In this document: positions 1 through 13,073 of the stretch, in pieces
How positions within the stretch are numbered: position 1 is the stretch's first letter
Layout: every line of letters begins with the position of its first letter
Assembly: GCA_910589415.1 (NCBI GenBank)
Contig: OU342631.1
Coordinates: 15,128,001-15,192,000, forward strand
Source: Malachius bipustulatus
Taxonomy: Eukaryota; Arthropoda; Insecta; Coleoptera; Melyridae
Direction of reading: 5' to 3'
DNA: 64,000 bases
The notes under the pieces: model-generated
Seen by the model: only the letters and a program-made list of their open reading frames with translations
Database searches by the model: none
Told to the model about the DNA's origin: nothing
Made by a program: the position numbers and the translations under genes

Positions 1-452
1 TATCTATAAAATATATTTTTGTTGAATTTTTGAATTGTTTATAAAAATATAAAAGCTAATATTTTAGTGCTCTGGACTGTTAGTGAATAACTAAATAAAG
101 AAGTGTGCTATTCGTGTTGTGTTTTTTTCATTTATTAAAGTCACTGTCACAACTTTTCTGAATTTTTTCTGAATTCTGAATATTTCCGTAGCACTTTTTC
201 AACACCTCGTAGGTAGATACATTGGAATTTTTTAAAGTTTTTTTGATAATTTTTTAGTCATTATGAATTTACCCCCTAAAAATGATTTTATCAATAATTT
301 ACAAGCTACAGGGCTTGCTTTAATACTGTTTCTTAACCTTGTATACATTTTTATTAAAGGGTGAATATAAAGTACACACATCAAATGTATTCTATAAATT
401 TCAATAATCTACCTACAGGCTATTGATTATGTAAGATTATAGAAAATGACTA
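1..452. other. AT-rich non-coding DNA
   Basis: I see no ORF, splice-bounded exon or repeat family here. The stretch ends at the CTA that seems to be the target duplication of the following foldback element. Confidence 0.5.
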
Positions 453-2124
453 TAACCCAGCAGGACCGGTATTTCGTAAACAAACCGGGGAAATCTATTT
501 TTTTTTTCAGTCGATGGAGTCCGACCTTCCCTGTCTTTTGACATGTGTCTTAGGTTGGGTCGGGGTGGGGGGGAGGTGGGGCACGCTTTTAAAATATTTA
601 CCTGAAAATGAACTTTATCGGAAAAACGGGTATATCTGAGCCGGATTTGATCTGACAAACAAATTATGGTATCGAAAATTGAAGAGCTTGACTAAACACG
701 GAAGTTCGTTCCGACCTGCCCTTTAGCTCAACTGGTTCGCGAAATATTGCGATATTAAGGGTGCAAAAATGAATAAAAATTTAACTGACTTTTGCTCGGC
801 AGGTGGTGGAGCTAGGGCGTCAATTTTTTGCGAGAGGAAGGATGCCACCGAGTACTTTGACGGGCCGGAGGGAGGGGGTGGTGGGTCAATTAGGAGGGGA
901 GATATGGGGGTGAGAAGAAAAATACGGAAACGCTCGTAAAAAGTTTATTTATTGACCTACAGAGACCAGGCACCGCTCATTTTCTTCGTTTTTTTATTTA
1001 CTACCCGGTAGTCATGGCAAAAAAAAATTTATTTATTTAAAAAATTTAAATTTTCGCTAATGCGCGCTTGGCGCGCAATTAAAAAAAAAGTCCTTTTTTT
1101 CTCGCGTTTTTGGGGGTGAAGGAAGGGGGTGGGGAAAATTTTGTTTTCACTACTGAACGGCATTTTTTTTATCTTTAATTTGAGCCCCACTTGAACCCGA
1201 TCCGACCATAAATAAGGGCACAACGAACCGGCAAATTCTAGGCTTTATTGCCGGCGAACGGAGAGGGGTGGGGGGTTCTTGTTAGGCTCATTGGAAAGAG
1301 AAAACATTTATTTATCTATTTATTTATTTGTTTTTTCATTCTCGATCGTTCAGCGATCAAAAGCAAGCAAGAATTTTCAAAATCGATCCATAATTGAGCG
1401 AGGTACGAGCGAACAAGCATTCGAAAATTAATTCCGAGCGCGCGTTCCCGGCCGTGACTCTGCGGATCGTGACTGTGCGTGTCCGGAGTATAGACAAGCG
1501 GAGAGCGTAAGCTCCGCTCACGGCTACTCGGGTATCTTTCTCGCCCGGTTTAAAGAGAGATCTTCATGTATAACTCGCGAAATGTTTTCTCTTTCCTCTG
1601 TAGGTCAATAAATAAACTTTTTACGAGCGTTTCCGTATTTTTCTTCTCACCCCCATATCTCCCCTCCTAATTGGCCCACCACCCCCTCCTTGCGGCCCGT
1701 CAAAGTACTCGGTGGCACCCTTCCTCTCGCAAAAAATTGACGCCCTAACTCCACCACCTGCCGAGCAAAAGTCAGTAAAATTTTTATTCATTTTGGCACC
1801 CTTAATATCGCAATATTTCGCGAACCAGTTGAGCTAAAGGGTTCAGGTCGGAATGAACTTCCGTGTTTAGTCAAGCTCTTCAATTTTCGATACCATAATT
1901 TTTTTGTCAGATCAAATCCGGCTCAGATATACCTACCCGTTTTTCCGATAAAATTCATTTTCAGGTAAATTTTAAAAGCGTGCCCTATCTCCCCCCCACC
2001 CCTACCCAACCTAAGACACATGTCAAAAGACAGGGAAGGTCCGACTCCATCGGCTGAAAAAAAAAATTAATAGATTTCCCCGGTCTGTTTACGAGCTGTT
2101 TATTTTACCGGTCCTGCTGGGTTA
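453..2124. mobile_element. Large foldback element with about 0.5-kb inverted arms
   Basis: The sequence begins TAACCCAGCAGGACCGG and ends with its reverse complement. The left arm (about 453-964) and right arm (about 1596-2124) match over roughly 510-530 bp with scattered mismatches and small indels. CTA flanks both ends (450-452 and 2125-2127), consistent with a 3-bp target duplication. The 630-bp spacer has no transposase ORF but holds a CpG-richer patch (about 1380-1560). The short ORFs on the minus strand lie in the arms and look incidental. This is a non-autonomous foldback or long-TIR DNA transposon. The 3-bp duplication could fit the PIF/Harbinger group, but the termini do not let me assign a superfamily. 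Confidence 0.85.
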
Positions 2125-2127
2125 CTA

Positions 2128-4957
2128 CCAAAACAGTGAGTTTTATTTCATGAATCCTTCAAATTTAATGGTCATTAAGGATTAAAAAATCGCAGAGTGC
2201 CATTAAATTAGAGGGTATAAAAATATGGGTGAAATCGTACCTTTTTCAGCTTTTTAGTGATTTTTAAAAAACGAAGGAAAGTTCAGGTATATATTTAAAT
2301 GGAAATTTTTTGTCGATAAAGCGATTTTACATCGAAATAATTGATTTCAAAAATTTCTTGTGTCAAAATTATTCAAAAAGGTAACTTGAAAAAAGGCACA
2401 AAATCAATTATTATTATTATTATGTTTTCTTTTTCATTCTCTTTACGTATAACTTTTTTCTAAGGTACAGCTTTATAGAAAAACATATAAATAAATATAT
2501 TTGATATTAAAGTGGTGCATTTTCACCCTTATCTTCAATTTCCACCTTCTAATTCACTAGCACTTTTGATAGTGTCTCATTGCCCTACTTACTTATTAAG
2601 ACATAATCTAAGCCTTCTAATAAGTCGGTATCTATTTTTTTTTCATATTTTGAAAAATTGAGCTGTTTACTTTATTCCATTTTCATATCTTCAAACATCT
2701 CTTGTATTATGGAAAGAGATATGATTTTAGTTTGACAAACATATATATTTGTTAGAAATTTAAAACGACCAAGTCCATCGGAACAATAATTATCTTTTGA
2801 TAGGGGAGGTTGAACAAGAAATAAAGCTGATTTTGGTTATATTTGTGCATTTTATACAATGTCAACATATAACTGATTGTCATATTAACAATAATTAAAT
2901 ATAATAATAATTCTATAATTTAAATAAAAATTTGATTTTATTAAATATGTTATTTGTATTTTTTAAATAGAAAACTTACAGGTAGTATTTTTAAAATACA
3001 ATCAAATAAGTAGGTAATACTTTTGGTTGGTAGTACATTACTTACTAGTATGATTATAGTAATTATATTAGTACAGGCGTTTCTTTAAAAACAAATATGC
3101 TACTAGGATTTTTAAGATAAATTATATTTAGATCAGTCATACCATAACTCATAAGGGTTTTTGGCCTGCAGCATTGGCTGATTGGGCTGGAATGTGGAGA
3201 TTTACAAAATACTTATAAATTTTTTTTGCAAAAATATTCCAATGACCGCTTTGTTTCAAGATGCATGTGAACAGTAGTTTTGAGACAAATAGGTATGTCA
3301 TGCTTGGGACCATTTTATTAGCAGAAGAAATCAGGACGGAACAAAAGTAGTATATGGGTCTGCACCATTTACATAAAAAAGGCCAATATTGGAGAGTTCC
3401 CCCATTTATTTACCTAAGGAAAGTTTGCACTCCCAAGTGCGAATTTTTATAAAATTCAAACGGTATTCGTTTGTCCACGATTTGTCAAACCAAAATTCCT
3501 ATTTTTATATTACAAAATTGCTCTTTTTGGGAATATTTCATGATGTAAACGTTAAAGTGTTTTTCTGTTTTCACCGCTGTAATAAACGACAAAAATTGTT
3601 CATGTTTGCTAATTAAACCGACTTCATAGCTCCAATAATAATGAATTTATCAAGGCTGATCAGAAAAATTTGAAAACAGCCGATCACCCGCATGCAAAAA
3701 TACATACAAAATGCAAACAGTCTATGAAGCAGTTAACAAAGGAAAACTAAAGTTTTCAAACGAACAGAAGTCTTTAAATCATCGAAAAAAATAAGGAATC
3801 AATAATATTGCATCAACTGACCATCTAGTAAGACTTGGGGACATATATCTGTGAAATCCCAACAGAGAGCAGAAATTTATGTCTTTAGGAGGGAAAAAAG
3901 CTATTAATTCATTGATTGTTCATCAGGATAAGCTAAGAAGCTTCTTGATTTAACTAAGCTTCAGTTTGTATTATTATCGTAAGTATCACCTTGAACACTG
4001 TGAATATATTATCAAACAGACGAAGCTCACTCCATCCAGTTCAGTTTGAGGTATCTTCTACAGACATCGGGGTATTAAAGTAAAAAAAGTTCATGTTTTT
4101 AGCTGGAAAGTTGAGAAAAGCTGAGAAAAACTTTTGATTTAAGAGCTTTTCATAGAGGTTAAGAAACCACTAAAACCCCAAAAGACCGCGACTAAAAATT
4201 ATTTCCACTGGATCAAGCAGACATCACCTACAACATATTTTTTAAGCTCCATGAAAAACTATAAGTATGATAATGTTATTATCGTCTCAATTATCACCCT
4301 AGCACAATAAGCCCATGTGAATGAGGTGCTCATGGTGATTGTGAATCAGACGGTCCTTAAATGGAAAAAAATCGCCTCGATTTCAAAAGTGGTTTCTGAA
4401 GGATTGTCAAGAGAATTTATGCAAGATACAGTTTAAATTGTAATAAAGCCATGCTGCATTGCATATATTTTAAGCTTTCGTTACCAAATTAAGTGTTCTA
4501 ATGGGGGGGGGGGGGGGGCACATAGATAACTAAGTGTTAAAAAATCGCTTCTCCTAGTAGCATATTTCAAACAGTGATCAGTAATCATTAATCAGTTCAT
4601 CAAGTAACATATAAAAATCTGTTAGCATTTTCTTTTTAAAAAATAAATTTATGGTAATGGTCAACATTATTAAGTAAGTACATATTATCCTTATGAGTTT
4701 TCAAATCCTTTAACAGTACATTATTAAAAATAGACTAAAATATGTAGTTTTATAAAACTATTAGATAGGTAGTACTTTTTTAAAATTTACATGGAACATT
4801 ATAGGACAGTTTCTTTAAAAAATTCAGAGAGTTTTTTAGTTACTAAAATATAACAATCTCGCTCCCAGATTTTGTTTGCTTGGAATGAAACAGCGGTCAC
4901 GACATAGCTTATACAGTGTTCGCCTTGAATAAAATTAAAGCGCCAGTAATAGTTATT
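2128..4957. other. Non-coding DNA, no recognised gene
   Basis: Mostly AT-rich DNA with an (ATT)n tract near 2403-2422 and a run of 16 G at 4503-4518. The stretch 3300-4450 is slightly less AT-rich and reads like a decayed coding segment, but every frame has stops and I match no motif. Confidence 0.4.
4503..4518. repeat. Homopolymer G16 run
   Basis: Sixteen consecutive G in AT-rich DNA. It is probably length-variable and could be a sequencing or assembly uncertainty. Confidence 0.9.
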
Positions 4958-5078
4958 TATGCAACAAGTGCATAAAGTGGTACTTTTTTTCACGACTGGG
5001 AAGTTTGACCGCATGAGCCGCAGGCGAATGCAGCAATCCCAGAAGTGAAAAAAAGGCACTTTATGCATATGTTGTATA
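4958..5078. repeat. Short foldback around the TGCATAAAGT motif
   Basis: The left arm (4958-4993) and right arm (5045-5078) are imperfect inverted copies containing ATGCATAAAGTG-type sequence followed by a T-run. A related loop (GGGAAGTTTGA-CGCA) recurs near 18885. The motif TGCATTTTATGAATCACTCGTA near 5745-5768 is the inverse of text near 5090, so a larger decayed element (about 4958-5780) is possible. Confidence 0.55.
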
Positions 5079-5447
5079 CAAAATTTTATCTACGAGTGAC
5101 TTAAATTAAAACGAAAAGTTATTATTATAAAAAAAAAACTTTCCAATGCATTCATATCTTATGTAAGTGTTTATTTGAAGCTATTAACGCTTTTTTCATC
5201 ACGTCAGTTCATAAAGGTGACATATTGCTTAATATACGCTTCTTTAGATTTTTGAGGTAATTACCTAACAGATTTTGTGCAGCCATATTTGATTGAAAAA
5301 TAATTTCTTAATTCTGGGGTAGAAGATATTTCATTCATTGAATCATTTACAATGGTATCCATTTTAGGTATAATTAAACGACACAAAACACAAAATATTA
5401 ATTGTACATATAGATCTGGCACTCTGCTAATAAACTACGTTTCTCTA

Positions 5448-5640
5448 GTATAGGTGCATGGTGTCAACAAGCCGAGCACGGAGCACCAAGCATTAGGAGC
5501 GGTTGGCGTCGGGATGCAATAATGTAATCCAGCGATCAGCGTCTCGTGTATCAGCGATCGCCGAATCGAGCCGCTCCGCTGACTAGAACTTGTACTGTAC
5601 TTGGTTCGTCACTTCGTCGTGCAGTAACTTGTCAGATTTA
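5448..5640. other. GC-richer low-repeat patch
   Basis: About 190 bp, clearly richer in G, C and CpG than its surroundings, with no long ORF and no clear splice pair. It could be a promoter or non-coding first exon, or the core of the decayed element whose ends may lie near 5090 and 5760. I cannot decide between these. Confidence 0.25.
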
Positions 5641-5780
5641 GCGTTAAATAATGAACCGCTACGGCACTTTATTTCACCCGAAATACTTTATTTCACTCTT
5701 CAAGATAATCATACATTTTATGAACTAAGAAACGTCTAAAAAAGTGCATTTTATGAATCACTCGTAAATAAAATGATTAT

Positions 5781-7975
5781 TAGAACTTGTTAAGCACAAG
5801 TACAGTTTGATAAATAAATCATATTTCTATATCAGGTGGCCATTATTGAATGACACCATTGTAGGTAGATAACTACAAATAAAAGTAATGTTCTCTTGAT
5901 ATCACGATACAAACCACGCCTTTTTCTTAATGGCTTCCTTGCCAAAAAATATATAAAAACCTTACTACAAATTACAAGTCACTTATTTCCATTTACCTCT
6001 GCTAAGCTTAATACAGAACTTAAATTTTACCAATTTCGACGAAGCCACAAGATCTTAGCTCTCATACCTAAGACAACTTTAGTTTAGAAATAACCACCCA
6101 AAGATAATGCCACCGCTTTGCTAAGCAGGGCACTTTCAGAGTTATAAATTACGTTACTCCTTTCAAAGTTTATTATAATGTTACTTTCTTGATATATAGT
6201 CTATCATATATAGTTTCTTTATTGGTAACACCTCAAAGGCGAAACAATAAAACTAGGTAACACGAGGACCATGAGTAGACTACATATAGGTACCCGAATT
6301 TCGGCTGTCTCTAATGGTCTTAATACGGCTTCCACTTTTTATTATCCTGTTGCATTATCAATTTTTTTATGCTCTTTTGCTAGGTAAGAAGGTAAAAAAA
6401 AGGTTAAGAAGGTAAAAAATCATCTTTCCTATTCTGGCTTGTTAATGTAACTGCATGAGATACTGGACACAATGCCGGCTGGAAAAAAATTGGTTATCTG
6501 AGCTATTTTCTATATTAGGACGAGTTCAAATTAAGTGGCCTTCAAATAGACATCGAGTCGAAAATATTTTGTGTGAAGAACCACATCACTTTGGTTGGAA
6601 TATTCAATCCTCCCAAGTGTTGTGTTTCCTGATGCATACATAACCTACAGCGATTCAAAATCAATTTGAATCGAATCTCCGCTCATGTAGGTACCGCTTC
6701 CGGAGCTTAACACGGAAATGAGTTTACACAATCGCAAAATACAGGGTGATTCAAACCTATGAGACCAATTTTAGGGGTTATTCGGTGCCATGAGAAAAGA
6801 AGACATTTAAAGAAAATATACCTGGAGATGTTTGCCTTGAGGCGCCATTTAGGACTGATTGAGTCTGATTGGTAAATGCTTGTGTCCGTGATTCAAAGGT
6901 CTTGGGAACGATTCCAGAAGAAATCGAAAAAAAAATATTGGAGGGTGAGAATAAAAATTATCACATATATGAAATATTATAATGTTGAGTAAACGCAAGG
7001 GTTGAAAAAGACGTCATTTCCAACAGCAGTTTCTGAAAGGAGAAAGGAATTTCATCAACCAAAGGGTTTTATTTAAAATAGGTCAGAAGAAATTAATAAC
7101 CTTACCCCTTACCCCTTTCAATTTTTTCTCTAAAGGGTAGCTATTTATATTCAAACAATAATTAAAGCATGTAATTCAAAATTCAGCACTTCCGCATTTT
7201 ATTTAATTAGAGCTAGGTTTATTTATTAATTGAAACCGTTCAAATATAGAGGCAATCTTCTCATATAACTAAGCAATTCCACAGAAATAAAATTCTTCAT
7301 TGGAACGGGATCTATAAGTGTGAAAGGAAAGCGGAAATAAAATTAGTTCCCTGAAGAAAAATTTAATATGAAATGTGAGAGCCATATGCCCTTTATACAT
7401 CATCAGGAAATCAGCTTAATATAATTTCTTGCAAGAGATATTCCAGCTTCCACTTAATTCAGGGACTCGCAAAATGTCACCCTGAAAAATGAGTTATTGA
7501 GTGCCCTTGGCTAACAAGAATAAGCGATATATAGGAGGCTATTAGTTTCCGTCACTGATAGCTAATATTAAAACCATTAACCCTTAACTTTGGGTTAAGG
7601 GATGATTCAAAGCTCCAGGCGAGATGATATTTCAAAACAAAATTATGATTTAAATTATGAAATAAATTCTTGCTATAGAAAATTTTCCCCAACATTTTTG
7701 TTAATTTTATCGCACCAAACTTTCCGATGCACTTATCAGCTGCAGTCTTCCAATTAATTTTATGAAATATCGCTTTTTCAAAATACACTCTGCATGTGAC
7801 GTGTTATAAATTAACTCATCCTCGGGAAGTTCAACCAATTTTCCTATGGGTAAAGTAAAATTACAAAGTAAAGATTTCACAAACTTGCGACTTGCTGAGG
7901 ATTAAATAAAGCTTTCAGTTAGTTCTGAAGCTTAATTTTTTTCCATCAATAGCGCTTAACATCACCCCGCATAGT
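5781..7975. other. Non-coding DNA downstream of the host gene
   Basis: No supported gene. A solo TACAGGGTGATTC terminus lies at 6740, probably a decayed TA-flanked foldback element. The short ORFs here lack splice sites and any family resemblance. Confidence 0.4.
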
Positions 7976-7981
7976 TTTAAT
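7976..7981 (-). promoter_or_regulatory. Candidate poly(A) signal of the tail-anchored gene
   Basis: ATTAAA on the minus strand, about 310 nt downstream of the stop codon at 8292. A canonical AATAAA is absent between here and the stop, so this is the nearest candidate. It is a weak six-base match only. Confidence 0.2.
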
Positions 7982-8291
7982 CTCCTGCATTACGTTCATG
8001 TCACTTGAACTCTGATTCATTTCAATTCAAAATCTGAAAGCATACAATCTATCCCTTAAATCCCCATATCAATGAAGGATTACACCGACAAGGCATAATA
8101 TATTCTGCAGCCAAAGCTGCAGTACGACACTGGCATCCATAAATTCCATCACAGGTCGAAATTGACAACATTTCGATCGATTACCCTGCAATTTCACCCC
8201 TTCATGTAACATCCTCTGTCCTGTACTCGCTTCCGTTCTCCGGCAGGATAAATCTCGGTTTTCTAGCCCCGCCAGGGGCTAGAAGCAACCC

Positions 8292-8915
8292 TCACGTCCT
8301 TACGTACTTATAAACGACCGCAAACACTAATACACTAATCAACATCAACACCAACGCAGTCACCACTTTAGCAAACGAATTTAACCCGCTCTCAGTCGAT
8401 CCCACTGGTCTGCTGCTCTCACTATGATCATATCTTCTCCTCTTCCCTGCTAAACCTCGAGCTAGCGCTGGAAACGCAAGGCTCTGAGTGAAGGTCAGCT
8501 TATGTATGCTTTCGCTAAGTGAGTAAGGTCCCACGCTACCCCTGGCTGCGGCTCTCAAAAGGGCGTACTCCAGGTCCAAAGCGTCGAAGAGGGAGTATCT
8601 CGCTGTCATCGTTGAAGAACGTCGTCTGCTACTCTCGGTGGAATCGCTCCCTATTCGGGCCGAACGAGGGGAGGTATGGAGAGTTGTGGGAGATATAGGA
8701 GGCGCTATTGAGGTTAGAGAAGAGGTCGAGGAGGAGAGGGAGTTTTGGGTATGGTTAGCGATATCTTCCATGGAAGACAGAGGAGTTGGTAAGGGGTAGA
8801 GGTGCAGGATGCGGGCATGGTCGGGATGAAGGAGGGATGTGCTAGGTCGACGGATGCTGGGAGTTGGCGATGGAAGAGGGGAAGTTGAGGCACATTGAAC
8901 TGGAAGAGGTGAGAC
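8292..8915 (-). CDS. Last coding exon: Ser/Pro-rich, probably tail-anchored membrane protein
   Basis: The terminal exon encodes 207 residues and a stop. It opens after a strong acceptor (polypyrimidine tract then CCACAG) with GTC in phase 0. The internal Met at 8771 is not the start, because the frame stays open for 48 codons upstream to the splice site. The first half is low-complexity Ser/Thr/Pro, likely disordered. A denser, conserved-looking block follows (motifs SLFDALDLEYALLRAAARG and SLSESIHKLTFTQSLAFPAL), then a basic GKRRR patch. A single hydrophobic helix (about 21 residues, starting near FAKVVTALVLML) ends six residues from the C-terminus (YKYVRT). That layout fits a tail-anchored protein with the bulk in the cytosol. 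I do not recognise the family. Coding status is firm; the membrane topology is inferred. Confidence 0.88.
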   Translation of the reverse strand, partial: VSPLPVQCASTSPLPSPTPSIRRPSTSLLHPDHARILHLYPLPTPLSSMEDIANHTQNSLSSSTSSLTSIAPPISPTTLHTSPRSARIGSDSTESSRRRSSTMTARYSLFDALDLEYALLRAAARGSVGPYSLSESIHKLTFTQSLAFPALARGLAGKRRRYDHSESSRPVGSTESGLNSFAKVVTALVLMLISVLVFAVVYKYVRT

Positions 8916-9234
8916 CTGTGGAATAAAAATTAAATTAGTTCATGTTTGAGTCAGGAATAATTACCTTAATTTTTTTTCATTGTATAAAAAAATAAGATTA
9001 TCCTCTGGCCTTATACATTTTTTCAACACTGTTGTAAATATACATAAAACTGATGACAGTTCCGACATTTCCGACATTAGTTTTTCCATGCAGTGTTGAG
9101 ATTTACCGCGTTTAGATGTTCATAAAACCGAGTGTGAGATGTATTATCTCCGTACAAGAGAAATGTGAAAAAATGAAAGAAAAAATATAAATTTTGCCCG
9201 GGATATGGAAAGAATAATAACTCCAGATTCTAAC

Positions 9235-9375
9235 CTGGGTCGATTCTATTCCCGAGTCGTGATGGTTTGTCTCGAGGCAGGTGGAGTTCTGTGACGTGGC
9301 ATCTTCAGCGCACGCTGGGAATACAAAGCTCTGTCCATCGGCTTCGCCCCGCGGGGAATCACTACTGGGCCAGAC
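9235..9375 (-). CDS. Internal exon of the same tail-anchored protein gene
   Basis: A 141-nt exon of 47 codons, phase 0 at both ends. Its acceptor is ATTTGACAG before GTCTGG and its donor is CCCAG followed by GTTAGA. It joins in frame to the 8292-8915 exon across a 319-nt intron. The encoded peptide is polar and acidic and ends with HHDSGIESTQ; DSGIES-type tracts are common in disordered, phosphorylatable linkers. The exon is much richer in GC than the flanking intron, as are the other two exons. No domain is recognisable. Confidence 0.85.
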
Positions 9376-11299
9376 CTGTCAAATGATAAATTCTCTGAGT
9401 TTCCACATACAGATTCGATATACTTTTTATACTTGTTACATTCATCCGAAAGAGATTTTTACCGTGCGATTCTGTCTGGAAAGTAACCAGATAAACTTAT
9501 CTTATGATGGATGTTCTATATCAGTGCATTCAGTTACCCTACTGAACTGGATACATTAGAGTCCCAACACATTTATTCTTATTACCTATCGAGGAATAAT
9601 AGAAGGTCAGTATTATTATAGGAAGTGAAGGACAGATTTTTTAGTTATGGCAATTAACTTAATTAAATATTAATTATTATTCCAGAAATCAGGCTTGAGT
9701 GTGTAAGAGAAAAAAAAAATTTTACTTAAAGAAAAATAGAAATCGTCCCTACAAACTCATCCCATACCCAGACAGCTTCCGAAAGAAGCTGATATTAATG
9801 AATTTTTTATTAATGTGCGGGTCGATATCAAGAAAATAGTGCGGACAAAGAGTTTTATGGGAGCTTGAAGCTGTAATAAACAATTCTGAAATATCAATCA
9901 CAATGCTAGTGACAAAACGTGGTTCCTTATGATACATCTTTAATCTTGATGGTCGCCCACAACGATAAAATCTGTCGGAAATATTGTGTAATGGAATTTC
10001 CTTTATAAACCATGCTTTCGACGAGCATTAAATGGATATAGATTTCGCATTGCTCGTTCTTCGAGTGAATATCCATCCATTTACGGTTCAAGAAAGGAAG
10101 AATTTCGCAATAAATTTCAGGGAATAATAAAATTAATTATTAGAAATTATGAAGGAGATATTCGATTAGAGTTCCCGTTAATGGATAGTTTAAGTTCCTC
10201 TAGTCTATATAGTCTGCACATTGTTTCTAAAAGTAATAAAGGAAGGTGAAACTAGAAGATAACAACTGTTATATGGAACAATAACTTTAATAGTATACAA
10301 ATATAATTTATAGCTTTTACGTTTGTGTTATATTTCTAAAAGCACTTTCAATGTTTTATGATTCACGCTAAATCAAAGTTCTCTAAAATTTATGGGTAGA
10401 TTTGGGTTATTTTTAGTTTACTCAAACGCATTTTCCCGCTTTTGTTATTCACGGTTGGGAATTTGCGAACGGAAATCAATTATACCCTGTTTATATTCGA
10501 TTTAACTTTGTTTTTAGAGAAAATTTCAGTGATTTTCTAAATCGGTTACAGATCCGCTTTAGTTGTTTCATTTTGTTTTCAATGGTTAATTAACCAAATT
10601 GCAATTAATTCCAGATTTCAACAATGTCCAAAATTGTATCAATACCACTATAGAAAGTTAAATTAAAAGGTCATATATTTTTATTAAACGAATGACTGTC
10701 CAGAGACAGAAGGAAAATCATTGAGGATTGATGATTTACAAGGTCATTGAAACTCATTGCACATTCTCGTTCTTTGAGGCATTGTTTTATCCTCTAGGAT
10801 TTTCCCTTGTCCTAGTGTTCGTCCATGTACAAATGCGAGAACTGCTTGAACTGTGACCAAACAAAGGAATATTGGAGCTTCGAGCTATTCGGCATGTTTA
10901 CCAACTTGAAATAGCCTGAAAATTTTATACTTCATGAGGTTATAAAAATCTTTACAAGAAAATTTTTTTTTCAACGTTTATATTTTACTTCTTTGTAATT
11001 ATTTATACCTACATCAATTTATGATTTATCAACTTGCTACTCTCTGTTAATTTATTGAGAGATCTTTGAATCCATCTCCTTTATGCTGATTTCTTATAGG
11101 ATAAACCTCTCACAGGAGCTCCTTGATCCTAAGTACACTAATTGCTTAGATAGATATGAACATTATTAAGGTTTTTGGTACATAATACGAAGATGGCAAT
11201 CATCTAATGGTGAACATTTAATATTTACTCGCTTATATGTATACTTTATTGAAAAACTATAATATTAGAGTTTCGAGGGAGATTAAATCTATAAACTTT
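9376..11299. other. Intron sequence of the minus-strand gene
   Basis: AT-rich DNA between the exons at 9235-9375 and 19224-19367. I see no further spliceable exon and no strong repeat here. Confidence 0.5.
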
Positions 11300-11345
11300 T
11301 GATTGATGATAAATAAAACATAAATGTTTTAAAATTCTACTGTTT
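11300..11345 (+). repeat. End fragment of the 54.7-kb foldback family
   Basis: Starts TGATTGATGATAAATAAAAC and continues through TGTTTTAAAATTCTAC. It closely matches the left terminus of the element at 54674-55638. Only the end is preserved; the hAT element inserted just downstream of it. Confidence 0.7.
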
Positions 11346-11538
11346 TAATCATCAATGCATTCTTATAAGTAGAGAACGGATTATAGGCAAAGAAAAAATG
11401 CAAAATAGGCGCCTTTATAGGCACATTTTTTGGGATAAAAAGGCTAAAACTTGAACCAAATAGGCAATAAAATAGGCAAATTTTACTACCAAATTTTCAC
11501 TACAGAGAAAAAATGAGTAACAGAAATTTACGTTTATA

Positions 11539-12438
11539 CAGGGTGTCCCATTTTAATGTCCCACCCCGGATAACTTTTGTGAGTGACCTTGAATCAAAAA
11601 TTGTTTGGTACAAAAGTTGTACAACTTGGAGGGGGACATTCGATGGCACTAATACTTTTGACTTTGGGTACAAGGTTCAAGGTCATTCAAGGTCAACTTT
11701 GTTTTTTAAAATGGAACTTCCTATTTTTGACATCGGCAATCGATTGCGCGTGAAAAAATATGAGACTTTTGTCTGAAACTTTTTTTTTGAAAACGCAAAT
11801 TTTCTCAATTAATTTAGCCTTCAAAATGGAAAATTTTAAAATTTTTGAATTTTCAAGTCGAGAATGGTGAGGTTTAGAAGAGAACCACAAGTTAGATTCT
11901 TCATCAAGAAAAGTTTAACTATTCCTTTGGTACAAGCAGCTCAAAATTAACAATTTTCCATCAAGAAAAGTTTAATTTTTCATTCGGTACAAATAGCTCA
12001 AAATTAACGAAAACTCTGTTCTCAGCGTCTGTGTTCAAGAAAATTCGTGACGGTTTCTTGCGCAAATCCAAGCACTTTTTGTCTCTTGCGGATTTTCTTA
12101 GAAAGCTACCATTCTCGAGTTAAAAATTCACAAAGCTTAAAAATTTTTAATTTTTGCAGCTGCATAAGTCGATTAAATTTGTGTTTTCAGAAAAAAAGTT
12201 TCAGACAAAAGTCTCATATTTTTTCACGCGTAATCTATTGCCGATGTCAAAAATAGAAAGTTCTATTGAAAAAAACAAAGTTGACCTTGAATGACCTTGA
12301 ATCTTGTACCCAAGGTCAAAAGTATTAGTGCCATCGAATGTCCCCCTCCAAGTTGTACAACTTTTGTACCAAACAATTTTTGATTCAAGGTCACTAACAA
12401 AAGTTATCCGGGGTGGGACATTAAAATGGGACAGCCTG
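11539..12438. mobile_element. TA-flanked CAGGGTGTCCC foldback nested in the hAT
   Basis: Runs from TA-CAGGGTGTCCCATTTTAATG to the complementary end at 12438-TA. The inverted arms are about 270-300 bp and include palindromic CAAGGTCATTCAAGGTC tracts. The TA on both sides is the expected Tc1/mariner-type duplication. No transposase is present. The short ORFs on both strands are a by-product of the arm symmetry. Confidence 0.9.
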
Positions 12439-13073
12439 TATATGTGCCTTAAAAATTCCTGCCGATTTCCAAAAATTTACAGCAATTTTCCTAAGATTTT
12501 GTATTACATCAAGCACGTTGTTTGATAAATAAAACAATTACAAATATTGAAATGGATCGCACCTAGGTAGGATGATAAGGAAATTATTTCCATCTCCCTC
12601 GTTAAATCAACCCAAACCGAAAAAGCAAACAGTGCAAGAATAGGTGCGTAATTACCTAAAGGTAAAATTGTTAGAAAATCAAAACGCAGCCACGCGCTAT
12701 CGAGGCAAAGAAAATTATTGAATAGGTAATCAGACAGACACTTCCGCCATATCCCGGGTAGTCTGTAATCAACATGGTTGTATTCTTTAATTAATTCAAG
12801 CTGTTGCTTGAAATGAAATCAAAGAAATGAAACAAAAGCAAAACGAAGTAATAAGAAAGCACAGGTGTGCAAAAGAGTGGAATCCGAAATGGATTGGAGT
12901 TTGAAAAATGCATGAAAAGGATCCATCATTCGCTTTCCATTGTTACGCTTCTGCAAACGAATTCTCTCGCTCATAATTCGCTTTTAGACATCTGATAGGA
13001 AGTCCACCGTTAACAACAAGTCTCAGTAAATTTCCCCGTTTTTCCGAAAGAAATCCCAATCAACCGAGATACA

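Noticed and set aside
3300..4450. Possible decayed transposase or host pseudogene
   Set aside because: All frames have stops and I could not match any motif. Composition alone is not enough.
9281..9559. 92-codon plus-strand ORF
   Set aside because: It is the antisense shadow of the 9235-9375 exon and runs on into intron.
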